This document shows positions 43,712-53,176 of a stretch of 64,000 nucleotides of DNA, piece by piece. Positions within the stretch are counted from its first letter, which is position 1; each line of letters begins with the position of its first letter. The DNA is from Clostridium ragsdalei P11 (GTDB lineage Bacteria; Bacillota; Clostridia; Clostridiales; Clostridiaceae): contig NZ_LROS01000003.1 of NCBI RefSeq assembly GCF_001675165.1, forward strand, positions 49,804 to 113,803, written 5' to 3'. Made by a program: the position numbers and the translations under genes. The notes below the pieces were generated by a model. It saw nothing but the letters and a program-made list of their open reading frames with translations. It made no database searches and was not told where the DNA came from.

Positions 43712-45850
43712 CTACATATTTTTTACTCCCATTTTTTTACGTAATTCATTGTATGTTTCTAATAAACATTTTTCAGCTTTATCTTGATCCTTTATTGCCT
43801 CCACTTTAACTGCACAATATTTATATTCAGGTGTTTTTGATACAGGATCTAAGTTATCAACAGTAAGGTCATTACAAGCTCCAATCCACCATTGATAAGT
43901 CATATAAGTATTACCCTTACGAACTCTATCTGTAACTAAGGCTCTTGACATTACAGAACCTCTTCTTGAACTTACTCGTACTAGATCTCCATCATTTATA
44001 GCAAGTTCTTCAGCATCTTCCAAACTCATTTGAATTTTACCTGGTTCATCTTCAAGTGCCTTGAGAGCACGGCAATTACCAGTCATTGTTCTTACAGAGT
44101 AGTGACCTATTTCTCTAACTGTACATAAACTTAATGGATATTCTTTATCTGGAGATTCTTGTGTAGGTCTCCATTCTGCAGCAAATAAAATACCTTTTTT
44201 ACTTGGTGTACTAAAAATGTTTCCTTCATAAAGCACAGGAGTTCCAGGATGATCTTCAGAAGGACAAGGCCAAATTATTCCTCCTAACTTTTCCATTCTT
44301 TCATAGCTAGCACCAGCAAATTTTGGAGAAAGACTTCTCATTTCATCCCATATTTCTTTTGTATTATTATAATGCATAGGATATCCCATGGCAGTAGCTA
44401 ACTCACAAATTATCTGCCAATCTGGTTTAACATCTCCCTTTGGTTCAACAGCTTTTCGGAATATTTGAAAACCTCTATCAGCAGAACTGTATACACCTTC
44501 ATGTTCTCCCCAAGCAGTAGCCGGAAGTATTACATCAGCATGTAAAGTTGTTTTATTCATAAATATATCTTGAACTATTACAAGTTCCAATTTATCTAAA
44601 GCTTTTCTTACATCGTTTGCATTTGGGTCACTTTGAACACAATCCTCGCCCATTATATAATAAGCTTTCAGTTTATTTTCTTTTAAAACTAACTCAGGCA
44701 CTTCTGTTAAATGATATCCCACTTTATCAGGAAGCTTTACTCCCCAAGCCTTTTCAAATTTTTCTCTAACATTTTTATCCGTAACCTTTTGATATCCAGG
44801 GTAACAATTAGGAATAGCACCCATATCACAAGCGCCCTGAACATTATTTTGTCCTCTTACAGGACCTATACCAACGCTAGGCCTGCCATAGTTTCCTGTC
44901 ATTAACGCTAAGCCAGCTAAACCTTTAACTACATCTACAGCTTGACCAAATTGACATACCCCCATACCATAAAGAATCATTGGATTTTTTGCGTTAGCAT
45001 ACATTCTCATGGCTTTTTTTATGTCTTCAGCAGGGACATTTGTTATTTTCCCTGCATATTCTGGATTATATTTTTGTATAATTGATTTATATTCTTCAAA
45101 GTTTTCAGTATAATTAGCAACATATTCTTTGTTATACAAATTTTCATTAAGTAGTACATTGGCAAATGCATTTACAAGTGCCATATTTGTACCACCTTTT
45201 AATTGAAGCCAAAGATCAGATATTCTCACACTTTCTGTGACCCTAGGATCTACAACTATAATTTTTGCTCCTTTTTCCTTTGCTTTAACTACTCTTCTAG
45301 CAACTATAGGATGAGATTCTGCTGGATTGTATCCAAATATAAGAAGCAAATCTGCATTTTCAATTTCAGGAATAGTATTTGACATGGCACCATTTCCAAG
45401 TACTGTAGCTAATCCTGCTACTGAGGGACCATGACAAACTCTAGCACAGTTATCTACATTGTTTGTACCTATTACAGCACGTGCAAATTTTTGCATTATA
45501 TAATTTGTCTCATTTCCAGGACCTCTAGAACAGCCTGTAGTCATTATAGAATCAGCACCATACTTATTTTTTATTTCTGTTAATTTTTCTGACGTAAACT
45601 TAATAGCTTCATCCCAAGTTACTTCTACTAATTTACCATTTTTTCTTAACATAGGTTTTTTTATACGTGGAGTTAGAAGTTGAGGATCATTTAGATAATC
45701 CCAACCATAGCGTCCTTTAAGACAAAGAGTTCCTTCATTTGTTCTTCCATTAGCAGGTTCTGCTCTTACTATTTGTCCATCTTTAACAATTAGATACAGT
45801 TGACATCCAGCACCGCAATAAGGACATACAGTTAATACCTTTTTTTCCAT
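43712..45850 (-). CDS. fdhF: Molybdenum/tungsten formate dehydrogenase, Cys form
   Basis: A 712-residue FdhF-type enzyme oxidising formate or reducing CO2. The N-terminal [4Fe-4S] ligands are Cys9, Cys12, Cys16 and Cys43. The metal ligand is Cys139 in CARVCHGPS, where E. coli FdhF has selenocysteine, so this is the cysteine variant. Molybdopterin dinucleotide binding blocks IFGYNPAESHP and VVDPRVTESVR are present. I start at ATG 45850 (MEKKVLTVCPYCG), as family members do; GAAGGAG lies 11 bases before. Longer starts at 45892 (after AAAGGGG) or 45901 cannot be excluded. Confidence 0.93.
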   Translation of the reverse strand: MEKKVLTVCPYCGAGCQLYLIVKDGQIVRAEPANGRTNEGTLCLKGRYGWDYLNDPQLLTPRIKKPMLRKNGKLVEVTWDEAIKFTSEKLTEIKNKYGADSIMTTGCSRGPGNETNYIMQKFARAVIGTNNVDNCARVCHGPSVAGLATVLGNGAMSNTIPEIENADLLLIFGYNPAESHPIVARRVVKAKEKGAKIIVVDPRVTESVRISDLWLQLKGGTNMALVNAFANVLLNENLYNKEYVANYTENFEEYKSIIQKYNPEYAGKITNVPAEDIKKAMRMYANAKNPMILYGMGVCQFGQAVDVVKGLAGLALMTGNYGRPSVGIGPVRGQNNVQGACDMGAIPNCYPGYQKVTDKNVREKFEKAWGVKLPDKVGYHLTEVPELVLKENKLKAYYIMGEDCVQSDPNANDVRKALDKLELVIVQDIFMNKTTLHADVILPATAWGEHEGVYSSADRGFQIFRKAVEPKGDVKPDWQIICELATAMGYPMHYNNTKEIWDEMRSLSPKFAGASYERMEKLGGIIWPCPSEDHPGTPVLYEGNIFSTPSKKGILFAAEWRPTQESPDKEYPLSLCTVREIGHYSVRTMTGNCRALKALEDEPGKIQMSLEDAEELAINDGDLVRVSSRRGSVMSRALVTDRVRKGNTYMTYQWWIGACNDLTVDNLDPVSKTPEYKYCAVKVEAIKDQDKAEKCLLETYNELRKKMGVKNM

Positions 45851-45901
45851 TAATAATTCCACTCCTTCTTTTTTATAAATAGGCGTAATCATAACTCTCA
45901 C

Positions 45902-46373
45902 CCCTTTTATTTCAGGGCTCGGTAGAAACTAAAAATCATTATCACTCAAATTTCTATGTATCTTTAAAAATAACTTGAGTAATAATATACTTATATATTT
46001 TTTGTATAAAATAAAAATTAAAAATATTTTGATAATATAAAAAGTTCATACTCATAATAGGCATAGTTTACCTATATGAATATGAACTCCTTTGCAAAAT
46101 AGCAGGCATAAAAATTACTTTTCACACCCTAAACGTCTATATTAGCCTTAACCTATTATCCTTTAGCCTAAGGTTAAATATGGATCGGAGTTTATTTAAT
46201 TGCTTCTTTTAGACTTTATGGTAAATTAACAATAATACTTTATGTAAACATTTTACTACGTACAGTATCAATCATAAACCATTATTTGAATTTTATATAT
46301 GATACCACTATAGTATTATAATTTATAATAATAACCAAACTCATAACATATTTTAGCAATCATTATTTGAACA
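45902..46373. other. Long fdhF leader region
   Basis: About 470 bases with no gene. On the minus strand it includes GGTTAAGGCT and GGCTAAAGG words and a strong terminator-like hairpin (46036-46088), an arrangement like an attenuator or riboswitch. See findings. Confidence 0.5.
46036..46088 (-). terminator. Possible attenuator in the fdhF leader
   Basis: Minus-strand AGTTCATATTCATATAGGTA / TGCCTATTATGAGTATGAACT, then TTTTTATATT. No gene ends nearby on this strand, so an early-termination role is likely. Confidence 0.6.
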
Positions 46374-46443
46374 AAATACAGATATTACTGAAAGTGTTAT
46401 AAAAAACTTACATTACATTATTCTTAAAACTATAAACAATGAA
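46374..46443 (+). pseudogene. Third copy of the Fic internal fragment
   Basis: About 65 bases from ACAGATATTACTGAAAGTG to AAACAATGAA match the Fic gene near 52160-52228. The frame runs on into the following unknown gene without a stop. Confidence 0.85.
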
Positions 46444-47013
46444 GCATCATTTAACTCAGATGATGATTGGTCTTTACCATGGGCTGGCGCGTCAGAAGGA
46501 GATACGATAGGTAAAGATCATTTTAAAATAGCAGTGGCAAAACAGGGTAAGGATACACCTGATATATATGATAATATTAGTAGTAATAATATAAATAATG
46601 GTTCTTATTCAGAAGATAATAAAATTAGGATGAATTTAAGTAGAAAGTTAGTCAGAGTTCATCAAAATTCTCAGACTGGAAATCCAGATTTTCTTTTAAT
46701 AGGGATACCTGGATGCACGAATGTTTCTTATGTAAAAGTGTATTATATAAAAGATGGAAAACTTAATCAAGCAAAATTTCTAGATCCTAATAATAATGAT
46801 TCTAATGAGGTTTTAACAAGTAATTCTAGAAGTCTTTTCTTTAATCAGACAGAAGATAATATATTTGAAACCTCTCTTTATGATAATGCAGAAACTTTTA
46901 TGTTTTATATACACTCATGGAAATTTAATTTAGATAGTGGAAATTTTACATATTTAAGTTCTAGATCTATGAGTGTAGATGATTATTATAATTATGGAGA
47001 TAAAATAAATTAA
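46444..47013 (+). pseudogene. 5'-truncated gene of unknown function, fused to a Fic fragment
   Basis: The open frame reads ASFNSDDDWSLPWAGASEGD and continues to TAA 47013 (about 189 codons). The first GTG is at 46534 and lacks a ribosome binding site. The frame upstream is the Fic fragment, so the original 5' end is gone. The protein is rich in Asp, Asn and Ser, with YVKVYYIKDGKLNQAKFLDP and LYDNAETFMFYIHSWKFNLD. I do not recognise the family. Its last 185 bases recur at 41353-41537. The gene next door is an amidase relic at both places. Confidence 0.6.
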
Positions 47014-47147
47014 TAGTAAACTTTTATCATAAAATCAATATTTTTCATTATGTCAAAAAATGGTCAGCCACCGCTCTTTTACAACTTACTGTACAAATTC
47101 CATAGTAAATAACTTCAATGCCCTTTTAAAAGGCCAGATAAAATTTG

Positions 47148-47717
47148 ATGTGCAGCATAGAGGACATCCACAGGTGGTACCTTGAAAATGGATGGTGCGG
47201 CTGCGGTTATCATTATCTTGTGAGGAAAGATGGTAATGTATATACGTGAAGAAGTGAAAAGGCTGTAGGTACTCACTGTCCATGATATAATTTCAGATCC
47301 ATAGGAATATGTGCTGAAAGAGATTTCAATGTTGCGGTTATGGGTCAAACTCAATACAGTGCATTATTAGAATTAACCCGCTCCACGTTAAGTAAGTATG
47401 GAATAAGTAAAGTATATGGTCACAGGGAGCTTTATTCTGCGGATTGCCCTGGAGAGAATTTTCCGCTGGATAGGATAAAAAATGAGTCTGCAGGAAGCGG
47501 GTGTAAGTTAATTTATCCTGGGTATCTTATAAGAATAAATTCTAATTTGGAGGACAACAATGTAAAAGCTGTTCAGGAAAAACTTATGAGCAAAGGTTAC
47601 AGTGTTGGAAGATGTGGTGCTGATGGATTTTTGGGAGGGAGTACCCTGGAGGCTGTTAAGGGTTTTCAGAGAGACAGCGGGCTTGCAGTTGATGGCATTG
47701 TTGGAGTTAATATATAG
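47148..47717 (+). pseudogene. N-acetylmuramoyl-L-alanine amidase with peptidoglycan-binding domain, two in-frame TGA
   Basis: One frame reads SIEDIHRWYLENGWCGCGYH, then VYT-TGA-RSEKAVGTHCP-TGA-YNFRSIGICAE, and on to GHRELYSADCPGENFPLDRI and a C-terminal peptidoglycan-binding repeat (VKAVQEKLMSKGY, TLEAVKGFQRDSGLAVDGIV). The stops at 47247 and 47283 each fit GGA to TGA in normally Gly positions. The amidase_2 N-terminus is degraded or lost, with a stop three codons before 47148. A lysin from a phage or a wall-remodelling gene, now inactive. Confidence 0.8.
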
Positions 47718-47746
47718 AATAGGTTGTTTGGATAAATTAATACCAG

Positions 47747-47797
47747 TATAAAGAAGGTTGGTATCATAAAAGTGATGTCAACCTTCTTTATATTATT
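47747..47797 (+). terminator. Terminator after the amidase relic
   Basis: Exact 14-base stem TATAAAGAAGGTTG / CAACCTTCTTTATA, then TTATTATG. Confidence 0.7.
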
Positions 47798-47971
47798 ATG
47801 TCAAAATGATTTCGCCTATAAATCTGTACTAGCCCACATTAATATTTTAGTAATTGTTTTAAATATTTTAATGTTTTACACTTTAAATGTAGTACAAATG
47901 CTATCTAAATAAAATAAAAATTTCAGCTTAAAATTAGAGAAATTAAATCTATTATTTATAGGAGGTAATTT

Positions 47972-48577
47972 ATGACGGAAGAAGAAAAAATATTTGCTGG
48001 CAGACTGTTTGATGCTCGTAAGAAAGAACTTCTAGATATTAAGCATAAGACACATATGCTATGCCAGAAATTTAATTTGCTTGATGAGTATGATGAAAGC
48101 CGCCTGCCAATCATAAAAGAATTTATGGGAAGAATCGGGCAAAAATACTATTTTCAAGGTCCTATACAATTTAACTATGGGTGCCATACGTTTATTGGTG
48201 AAAATTTCGTTGCAAACTTTAATGCTACAATTTTAGATGATGGTAAAATCTATATTGGTGATAATGTCATGATGGGACCCAATGTTTCCCTTATGGCAAG
48301 CTCGCATCCACTTATTCCAGAAGAGAGAATTGCCATGAAATATGAGGACGGCCATGTGTCTGTGTCCGAATATGCAAAGGAAATCCATATTGGAAATAAT
48401 GTTTGGATTGCTTGCAATGTTGTGGTTTGTGGCGGCGTTAATATTGGAGATAATGTAGTTATCGGTGCGGGCAGTGTTGTTACAAAAGATATACCAGATA
48501 ACTATATTGCATATGGTAATCCATGTAAGCCAATAAGAATAATTACAGAAAAAGACTCAAAGTTAGGCTTATTGTAA
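47972..48577 (+). CDS. Sugar O-acetyltransferase (maltose acetyltransferase-like)
   Basis: A 201-residue left-handed beta-helix acetyltransferase. The N-terminal helical cap [20 protein letters not shown] is typical of Maa/LacA. Hexapeptide coils are at [35 protein letters not shown] (with the catalytic His) and [20 protein letters not shown]. It acetylates sugars with acetyl-CoA. The start follows AGGAGG. Confidence 0.9.
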   Translation: MTEEEKIFAGRLFDARKKELLDIKHKTHMLCQKFNLLDEYDESRLPIIKEFMGRIGQKYYFQGPIQFNYGCHTFIGENFVANFNATILDDGKIYIGDNVMMGPNVSLMASSHPLIPEERIAMKYEDGHVSVSEYAKEIHIGNNVWIACNVVVCGGVNIGDNVVIGAGSVVTKDIPDNYIAYGNPCKPIRIITEKDSKLGLL

Positions 48578-49422
48578 TTATTTATAGCACAATTGGTTGC
48601 TGTTTCAAGAGATATCATAACTATTCACTTTTCAGTATTTCTATAACAGTAAGACCATGAACATAATATTTATATACAGTATGCCTTAATATTTAATTTT
48701 AACGTAACAATTAAAAAGTGAATAATTTACCGAAACGCCATATTATTTCAAAAAATTTTACGATGTTTTTATGTTCGTAAACCAAATTTTTTATGTAGTA
48801 CTAGCCAAGCTTTAACTCTTCCCTCACTCAGACAAAAAGCTTGGCCAGTGGCTTTAATTTTAATTGGATGCTCCGCCCCAAACCCAGGAAGTAATGCTCC
48901 TCGGTCTTATACTAGGCTCGGATTCCCTCGCATGGAAGCTTTAGACAAGCACTTTCTTTTTCACTTATTTTATACCTCAATAATCTCTGAAATACACACT
49001 CTCTAAATTGCAGTCTCTCCCCTGCAGCGTTCAAATCAATGGCTTGTCCAAAGACAAAAATAAACGGAAAGCTTTCTGCGGATAAAGTGCTTCCTTAATA
49101 AATCGTAAGAAGTTCCTTTTTTAACTGTACTGCCGGTGTATTCCTCTGGGGTCAATCCTACTGCGCACAAAGCATTTAATTAAATTGGATTTTTCACGCA
49201 CGTCTGGCACCTTTAACAATCCCAGGGCTAGTCCATCTTATACATGCCCTTTACAGGGTAAGTATAAGGACGGATTGGATATATAACAATCCAAAATGCT
49301 AATTTTAATTACTAATTATATGGATAATGTCACCGATTTAGAAATATATGCATTAGCCAAAGCACCCATTATGCCAACTTTGTTCAATCAGACAAATTGA
49401 AATTTGTAAATTTGTATTGCAC
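48578..49422. other. Gene-free stretch with degraded repeats
   Basis: No intact gene. Around 48790-48890 lies GCCAAGCTTT / AAAAGCTTGGC with a TTTAATTTTAATTGGATGCT tail, similar to 53713-53790. Around 49060-49190 (minus) a short stretch LTPEEYTGSTVKKGTSYDLL suggests a degraded gene I cannot place. Confidence 0.5.
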
Positions 49423-49965
49423 TTATAGTCTGCTGTACCATTCTTCTTTTGTAATGCAAGTAATATGTTCTGTTCTAATATCATTCATTAGATTCCATTC
49501 TATGTTTTTTTCTGTATGATGATATTGAAAACCGCATTTTTCTTGAACACGCCAAGACTTTTCATTACCATCAAAATACCCGCACCAAATAACTTTAAGT
49601 CCAAGTTCTTCAAAACCATGTCTCATAAGCTCATTAACTGCTTCTGGAATTAACCCTTGTCCCCAATAAGGAACACCAATCCAATAACCAATTTCACCTT
49701 CATCATTTCTTAAAGCCATGTTGCTTTTTTCACCAATCATAAGTCCTATACTACCAATTGGTAAATCCTTACCTTTTAAAACAACCGCATAAGTTTCATT
49801 CACAGAAAGAACATCTTTAATAATCTGACGACTGTTTTCAACATCAGTATGAATAGGCCACCCTGCTATAGGCCCTACATTGGGATCTTTTGCATATTTA
49901 TATAGCTGCTGTGCATCTTCATCTTTCCAAGGACGTAAAATTAGTCTATCAGTTTTTAATATCAT
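49423..49965 (-). CDS. GNAT N-acetyltransferase (RimJ/RimL-like)
   Basis: A 180-residue acetyltransferase. ILKTDRLILRPWKDEDAQQL at the start and EIGYWIGVPYWGQGLIPEAV near 92 are the RimJ/L-type N-terminal and acetyl-CoA loop signatures. It likely acetylates a protein N-terminus, amine or small molecule. Start ATG 49965 preceded by AGGATGTG. Monocistronic. Confidence 0.85.
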   Translation of the reverse strand: MILKTDRLILRPWKDEDAQQLYKYAKDPNVGPIAGWPIHTDVENSRQIIKDVLSVNETYAVVLKGKDLPIGSIGLMIGEKSNMALRNDEGEIGYWIGVPYWGQGLIPEAVNELMRHGFEELGLKVIWCGYFDGNEKSWRVQEKCGFQYHHTEKNIEWNLMNDIRTEHITCITKEEWYSRL

Positions 49966-50132
49966 TTTTTATCACATCCTTACTCACTAAAATATAAATA
50001 TTCTTGACTAGAAGGCATATCTTATCCCCCTTTCAAAATTAGTATTTATATTACTCAACCTTAAATTGGAATTTGTTATTTCCTGTTTGGTTTTCTTGTT
50101 AGAAACAATAGTTGGTAGGCAGTCGATTTTAT

Positions 50133-51110
50133 TTACTTCCGTACTGGTCTGATATACTTAAAAAACCGTTCCGGATTAAAATAAAAGTAAATTATTCTAC
50201 CGGGGGAAGTATCAAAGCAGTAACCAGTGGCTGCAAAATCAAAAGTTGCCATTGCCTTTTCAATCTTTTCCTCCACACTACGATTTTCCTGCTCATAATC
50301 GAATGGCCCGTGTTCAAAAACAATATACTCGGCTTCAGGAACATCAATCATAAGCATTTGTGGTGGTACTTCGCCTTTATAATCAAAAGGAAGACGTACA
50401 CCATAACACTCTGTACGTGGAATCCCCCAATCACAGAGTCTGCCATCCGGGTCATTAATGTACGCCATAATCTGACCGCTGCCGCTGTTACATTCGCTCC
50501 CACCATCATCATCCAATTTGCCCTTGATACTATCGAGTAAGCCGCAAATTGTTTCGCAGTCCTGTCCCGGAATAAGGCTTTGCTTTTGCCAAAAATCCCA
50601 ATACCCATTACTTTCATAGTTTTTAATGTGCAAAAATTTGTGTGCGGGAATGGTTACAAAATAAATTTTAACATCAGCTGTAGATTTCATCATACCAATC
50701 TCTCCCAATCCTAAAAAGTAGCGGTCAAAAGGGTTTATTTTTGTACGAAGAATGACAGGCTTAGGCTTTTTTCGATATTCACTTGGAGTTACACCATATG
50801 TTCCCTTGAAAGCTCTAGTAAAAGCTTCATGTGATGAAAAACCATAATCAAAGGCAATATCCAAAAGGCTTTTTTCACTATCTCGAACCTCTTTTAGTGC
50901 AAAGGCTAATTTTCTATGCCGCAGATAATCCCTAAATTGCATACCCGATATTTCTTTGAATTTTCTAGTTGTATAAAATTCGGAATAACCCAGCTTGCGA
51001 GAAAGAAAGCGTAGTGTCAAGGCTTCATCATTATAATTTTTAATACATCTGTCAATTTCATCAACGATTATTTGAATTTGCTTCTGCCACTCGTACATTC
51101 GTCTGTTCAC
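50133..51110 (-). CDS. AraC-family regulator with GyrI-like effector domain
   Basis: A 325-residue regulator. The two AraC helix-turn-helices are at residues ~18-115 (LSRKLGYSEFYTTRKFKEIS; LDIAFDYGFSSHEAFTRAFK). The C-terminal half is a GyrI-like ligand domain (IPAHKFLHIKNYESNGYWDF; YIVFEHGPFDYEQENRSVEE). Similar to multidrug-responsive regulators such as Rob/BmrR domains. The start at 51110 lies after GAGGTGAACAG. Target unknown. Confidence 0.88.
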   Translation of the reverse strand: MNRRMYEWQKQIQIIVDEIDRCIKNYNDEALTLRFLSRKLGYSEFYTTRKFKEISGMQFRDYLRHRKLAFALKEVRDSEKSLLDIAFDYGFSSHEAFTRAFKGTYGVTPSEYRKKPKPVILRTKINPFDRYFLGLGEIGMMKSTADVKIYFVTIPAHKFLHIKNYESNGYWDFWQKQSLIPGQDCETICGLLDSIKGKLDDDGGSECNSGSGQIMAYINDPDGRLCDWGIPRTECYGVRLPFDYKGEVPPQMLMIDVPEAEYIVFEHGPFDYEQENRSVEEKIEKAMATFDFAATGYCFDTSPGRIIYFYFNPERFFKYIRPVRK

Positions 51111-51365
51111 CTCGTTTCAATCGTCCTACATTTATTATAAAGAAATAGGGAGATTACTGCTTGATTTTACTTGCTGTTATTTCATTTTATTTACATTTTT
51201 AATACTGTATGAACTTCACATAATTACTATAACTATATAAAATTCCAACTTCTAATTATAAACATAATCCACTACACATCTATACAACAAGATATCATGT
51301 CCTAATTATATCATATAAATCCATATTATTACTTATATTTACAAAATGAGTATAACTTTTTATAT

Positions 51366-51454
51366 AGGGTGGACTTGCCTTGTAATGCCGGCCATATAAG
51401 CAAATTCTACATAATACTCATATCTTGGCCGAGTATTAGAAGCATGTCCACCCT
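51366..51454. repeat. Structured inverted-repeat element
   Basis: AGGGTGGAC (51366-51374) pairs with GTCCACCCT (51446-51454), and CGGCCATAT with ATATCTTGGCCG inside. An 89-base nested stem in AT-rich DNA, possibly a structured RNA, terminator or mobile repeat. Confidence 0.55.
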
Positions 51455-51534
51455 TTCACCTGTGTACTACAAATTGCTTAGAAATATTTTAAAGAGCTAT
51501 TTACAGCTTCATGCATATAAAGACCTGTGAATGC

Positions 51535-51690
51535 TCCCACAAACCCTTGTTTATTTAGTTACATTAATTCATCTAAATTAACTCCATATAATTCTGAAAA
51601 AAAGCTTAATTCTTCAGAATCATCCTCCGGATCAAGCCAATCCTTTGCTAAACTTTTTTCACTTACAAGTGTTATATCATCTATTTTTAG
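51535..51690 (-). pseudogene. Relic of a small antitoxin-like protein
   Basis: Minus-strand frame reads LYRSLKIDDITLVSEKSLAK then DWLDPEDDSEEL before a T-run and stop. LVSEKSLAKDWL with an acidic tail recalls small type II antitoxins of the DUF2281/VapB-like group. There is no ATG, and the T-run suggests a frameshift near the end. Confidence 0.35.
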
Positions 51691-51893
51691 ACTTCTATAT
51701 AAATTAGTGAAATAAGAAAAGTGGATATAATATAGTTATAGAAAAAATTTTTTAGTACTTGTTAAATAAATTCAGTAAAGTTGATAATACTAATTACGAG
51801 ATATTCATATTTTACCATAAATATAAATTTTGTATGGTATAATACGCTTAAGAGTATTTTATAAATAACAATTTTGTTTGTAAGGGGGATATT

Positions 51894-52628
51894 ATGATTA
51901 AAGAGATAGATAAAAAGAAAAAAATACTTGATAGTAAGAGACCGTTTGATAAAACTGCTATTAAAAATTTGAAAGAGTATTTTGATGTGGAACTTACATA
52001 TAATTCAAATGCTATTGAAGGAAATACCCTTACAATCACTGAAACTAAAGTTATTTTGGAAGATGGAATCACTATTGGAAAAGGAAAAACTCTTAGAGAA
52101 CATCTTGAAGTTATTAATCACAAAGAAGCTATGGACTACATTGAAGATATAGTTGATAAAAATATAGATATTACTGAAAGTGTTATAAAAAACTTACATT
52201 ACATTATTCTTAAAACTATAAACAATGAAAATGCAGGAAGATACAGAAATGTGAATGTACTCATAAGCGGCAGCAAACATAGACCTCCAGAGCACTTCTT
52301 AGTTCCACAAGAAATGGAAGACTTAATCAAGTGGTATGACGAAAATAAAAATAAATTGCATCCTATAAAGCTTGCAGCAGAATTTCATCATAAATTTACT
52401 TTTATACATCCTTTCATAGATGGAAATGGCAGATGTGGAAGATTACTTATGAATTTAATCCTTATGAGATGTGGATATCCAATCACTGTTATAAGAATGG
52501 AAGACAGAAATGAATATATGAGTGCTCTTGAAAAAGCAAGTGTTGAAAATAATTTAGAGGATTTCATAGGTATTGTTGTTGCAGCAGTAAATAGAAGCCT
52601 AGATACGTATTTGTATATTTTAAAATAA
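51894..52628 (+). CDS. Fic-domain AMPylase-type protein, class II
   Basis: A 244-residue Fic protein that would transfer AMP or another nucleotide to protein targets. The catalytic motif HPFIDGNGRCGR is at 172-183, complete (His172, Asp176, Asn178, Arg180, Arg183). The inhibitory motif SNAIEG (Ser38 to Glu42-Gly43) is N-terminal, the class II auto-inhibited arrangement. No separate antitoxin is needed in this class. The start follows AAGGGGGATATT. Internal segments recur as debris at 33.7 and 46.4 kb. Next to a HepT-MntA pair. Confidence 0.92.
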   Translation: MIKEIDKKKKILDSKRPFDKTAIKNLKEYFDVELTYNSNAIEGNTLTITETKVILEDGITIGKGKTLREHLEVINHKEAMDYIEDIVDKNIDITESVIKNLHYIILKTINNENAGRYRNVNVLISGSKHRPPEHFLVPQEMEDLIKWYDENKNKLHPIKLAAEFHHKFTFIHPFIDGNGRCGRLLMNLILMRCGYPITVIRMEDRNEYMSALEKASVENNLEDFIGIVVAAVNRSLDTYLYILK

Positions 52629-52708
52629 AAATACATTTTGAGATATACTAAAAAAAGTAATCTTAATTTGTGTACTTATTGAACTGAGATACATAGGGGG
52701 ATAATTTA

Positions 52709-53136
52709 TGATTAATAATGTCGATTTACCTAAAATAAAGCAAAAGATAATGTTTATGCAGAGTAATCTAGAAAAATTAAACAAATTACAAAAGATTGAT
52801 AAGTATATATTCATAGAAGATTTTAGGAATGTAGATAGTGCTAAGTACCTATTACAAGTAACAATTGAAGCAATGCTTGATATAAGCAATCATATAATAG
52901 CTAGAAATAGATGGGGAAGGCCAGAAACTAATAAGGAAAGTTTTGAGATACTTGCAAACCAAGGCATTATTGAAAAGAAATATATAAATACTTACTTTGC
53001 TATGGCAAAATTCAGAAATAGAATTGTTCATATGTATTTTGACGTTAACAATGAAATAATCTATGAAATAACACAAAATAATTTGAAGGACTTTGAAGTT
53101 TTCATTAAAACTATAGTTAAAAATATTAATTTCTAA
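52709..53136 (+). CDS. hepT: HepT-like HEPN ribonuclease toxin
   Basis: A 142-residue DUF86/HEPN protein. The RNase motif RX4HXY is exact: Arg103, His108, Tyr110 in FRNRIVHMYF. In the studied system HepT cuts RNA and is silenced when the partner MntA adds AMP to the motif tyrosine. Start ATG 52709 follows TAGGGGGATAATTT. The mntA gene follows after 40 bases. Confidence 0.9.
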
Positions 53137-53176
53137 TTGAGTTTAGAAAAACAACTTAAAAACCGGAGGTACTAAT

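Larger units (their letters stand above)
51111..51893. other. Long intergenic region
   Basis: Contains a structured inverted-repeat element at 51366-51454 and an antitoxin-like relic at 51535-51690 (minus). Otherwise AT-rich with no gene. Confidence 0.6.

Noticed and set aside
46444..46533. Start codon of the unknown gene upstream of GTG 46534
   Set aside because: No ATG, GTG or TTG with a ribosome site occurs in frame; the frame enters a copied Fic fragment.
32467..47285. In-frame TGA in two genes as a sign of selenocysteine or a recoded TGA
   Set aside because: The positions correspond to Trp and Gly, not to a redox Cys. No SECIS-like hairpin was recognised, and genes here normally end with TGA, TAA or TAG. 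Decay is the simpler reading.
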